From the NCBI GenBank assembly GCA_965140765.1, contig OZ223309.1, positions 1,302,001-1,366,000 on the forward strand: a stretch of 64,000 bases of DNA, written 5' to 3'. This DNA comes from Sunxiuqinia sp963678245 (GTDB lineage: Bacteria; Bacteroidota; Bacteroidia; Bacteroidales; Prolixibacteraceae). Made by a program: the position numbers and the translations under genes. Numbering within the stretch: the stretch's first letter is position 1; every line of letters begins with the position of its first letter. Under the pieces are notes generated by a model that was not told the origin of the DNA, made no database searches, and was given only the letters and a program-made list of their open reading frames with translations. Of the stretch, positions 62,757 through 64,000 are shown piece by piece.

Positions 62757-63380
62757 TTGTGTGTCGTCCTAAAATATGTCTACACTAAAACAGTAGATAT
62801 GTATAAAAATGATGGCGTAACCAGGCGTTACAGTGAGAGTTTCAAACTCAAGATTTTAGCCGAACTTAGTCCGGTTAAATATTCCAAAAGACAATTGGCC
62901 CGAATTTATAGGATACAGTCCAGTACAATCAACGAATGAGTACGAAAGTAAGACCGCAAAGACTTATCAGATAGAAACAAAAGATGAAATAAGTCGCTTA
63001 AAAGCCCTTCAAAAAGGCCCTGTGCCACACAAAGCTAACAGCAGGTCTTATACATCACTCCGACAAAGGGGTGCAATACTGTAGCCAGATGTATGTAATT
63101 GAGCTGAAAAGAAAAGAAATACAAATCAGCATGACAGAAGAGAATCATTGTTATGAGAATGCAGTGACAGAAAGGGTTAACGGTATCCTGAAAGATGAGT
63201 TTTACCTCGACCAGTGCTTCTTTTCTACCCTACAGGCAAAACGTGCTGCAAAAAATGCTATTAAACTATATAATAATAAAAGGCTTCATTTATCGTTAGG
63301 GTATAAAATACTAAATTTGGTGTTTTTTAATGTAGCTTAAATCAATGTTTAACCTGTAGCCGTATTATACGGACTAAACA
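62757..63380 (+). mobile_element. IS3-family remnant with internal deletion
   Basis: OrfA begins at ATG 62799 (MYKNDGVTRRYSESFKLKIL, KRQLARIYRIQSSTINE) and meets TGA at once after INE. Frame-broken OrfA sequence (KDEISRLKALQK) leads directly into the end of OrfB (HHSDKGVQYCSQMYV, then MTEENHCYENAVTERVNGIL). OrfB closes with RLHLSLGYKILNLVFFNVA, stop at 63338-63340. About 200 codons of the integrase core are missing. Imperfect ends can be seen near 62757 and 63380. It cannot encode an active transposase. Confidence 0.82.
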
Positions 63381-63388
63381 GCTGTCAG

Positions 63389-64000
63389 ATGAGTTTTTCA
63401 AAAAAAATAACATTATTACTTTTTATTCTTATGACACTTAACAGTCATGCACAATTACAAAAACCACCTCTTTCTGGTTATTATATTGCTGATTCTGTAA
63501 GTCATAATCTTAATGAATCAGATCAATTAAATTGGTCAAAACACACTTACTCTTATTTGAATATGGAAGATAAGGTGTTAACAACCTATTTATTTCCTAA
63601 AAATCAAATTGATAGTTTAGATATAGAAAAAAAAGAGTTTAGAAAAGCTTTTTTTACAAACAAACCAACCCTTATTTGGAAGGATGAAAATCGTTTTGCA
63701 ATAAGCATAGAGGACACTGTTTTTGATAATGTGATTAAAATCTATTCAGAGTTAATACGTGTTGAAGAAAACGACGAACGTATTGTACTGGCAAAAAAAT
63801 ATATCGAACAAAAGCAGCAGGAAGCAGATGCGACTTACTTAGCATTAAAACAACAATTTCTTCAACCATTAAACACCTCGAATGGTTACTTAGAATATAT
63901 TCCCAATACAGCATTTGGTTTTGCAAAGCCTTTAAGCGTTCACTCCAGAAGTAATGTATATATAGACCGCAACTTTGGCTACCAGTTAGATGACCTAATA
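63389..64000 (+). CDS. Exported protein of unknown function, 3' end outside window
   Basis: The frame opens at ATG 63389 with a signal peptide (KKITLLLFILMTLNSHAQ) and stays open for 204 codons to the window edge. Pieces include PLSGYYIADSVSHNLNESDQ, DIEKKEFRKAFFTNKPTLIW, and a helical stretch ERIVLAKKYIEQKQQEADAT. No family recognised. It starts 48 bp after the IS3-type remnant's last stop. Confidence 0.65.
   Translation, partial: MSFSKKITLLLFILMTLNSHAQLQKPPLSGYYIADSVSHNLNESDQLNWSKHTYSYLNMEDKVLTTYLFPKNQIDSLDIEKKEFRKAFFTNKPTLIWKDENRFAISIEDTVFDNVIKIYSELIRVEENDERIVLAKKYIEQKQQEADATYLALKQQFLQPLNTSNGYLEYIPNTAFGFAKPLSVHSRSNVYIDRNFGYQLDDLI

Noticed and set aside
62757..62939. Stand-alone small HTH gene
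   Set aside because: It is the stop-interrupted start of an IS3-type OrfA, followed directly by the end of OrfB.
1..64000. CRISPR arrays
   Set aside because: No regularly spaced direct repeats and no cas genes were seen; the repeats found are IS or element ends.

Overview
The window is from a Bacteroidota chromosome, most like a polysaccharide-degrading (possibly marine) member of the Bacteroidales/Marinilabiliales. The evidence is the Bacteroidota-type tmRNA tag (GENNYALAA), TAnnTTTG-type promoter boxes, secreted glycosidases with sulfatases, Bacteroides-type tyrosine recombinases, BtgA/BtgB-type mobilization genes, an RteC-like gene and DUF3876. The genus assignment is inference; no 16S rRNA is present.

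Region 1 (1-14249, all + strand) is a polysaccharide degradation locus. It holds a sulfatase, two GH36-like (melibiase) enzymes, an alpha/alpha-toroid lipoprotein, a beta-helix GH28-like protein, GH3, GH29 fucosidase and a GH43-like enzyme. Between them lie fragments of GH97 and sulfatase genes. No SusC/SusD pair is in the window. The set suggests a galactose-, fucose- and possibly sulfate-containing glycan. Region 2 (14370-15976) is a broken integrase beside tRNA-Pro(CGG), so region 1 may lie on an old island.

Region 3 (16143-20503) is probably chromosome backbone: an amidase with three small membrane proteins, a saccharopine/alanine-dehydrogenase-like enzyme, a decayed ammonium transporter and tmRNA. 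A second broken integrase starts just after tmRNA (20742).

Region 4 (about 21804-50198) is a 28.4 kb mobilizable element inserted inside that second integrase. The front of the integrase is at 20742-21820 and its tail reappears at 50193. The element has a right-end pair of tyrosine recombinases (one frameshifted), RteC-like, BtgA-like and relaxase genes, a candidate oriT and three small HTH proteins. It carries three cargo groups: (a) a Ymh/HEPN-like protein with a small membrane protein; (b) a LuxR-type regulator, lipoprotein, 177-aa protein, ThiF-like E1 enzyme and FeeM/LuxI-like acyltransferase; (c) an eleven-gene minus-strand operon at 32320-46406. Operon (c) joins a ZorAB/MotAB-like proton-channel pair, two vWA-like membrane proteins, an actin/Hsp70-like ATPase, a tubulin-like GTPase, a periplasmic trypsin-like protease, an intramembrane HExxH protease and a lipoprotein nuclease. 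It is the best candidate in the window for an undescribed system, probably an envelope-spanning defence or conflict machine.

Region 5 (50443-64000) holds a TPR sensor kinase with a LytTR regulator and a long run of membrane and lipoprotein genes around LemA, DUF1266 and DUF3137. It ends with decayed IS remnants and one gene cut by the window edge.
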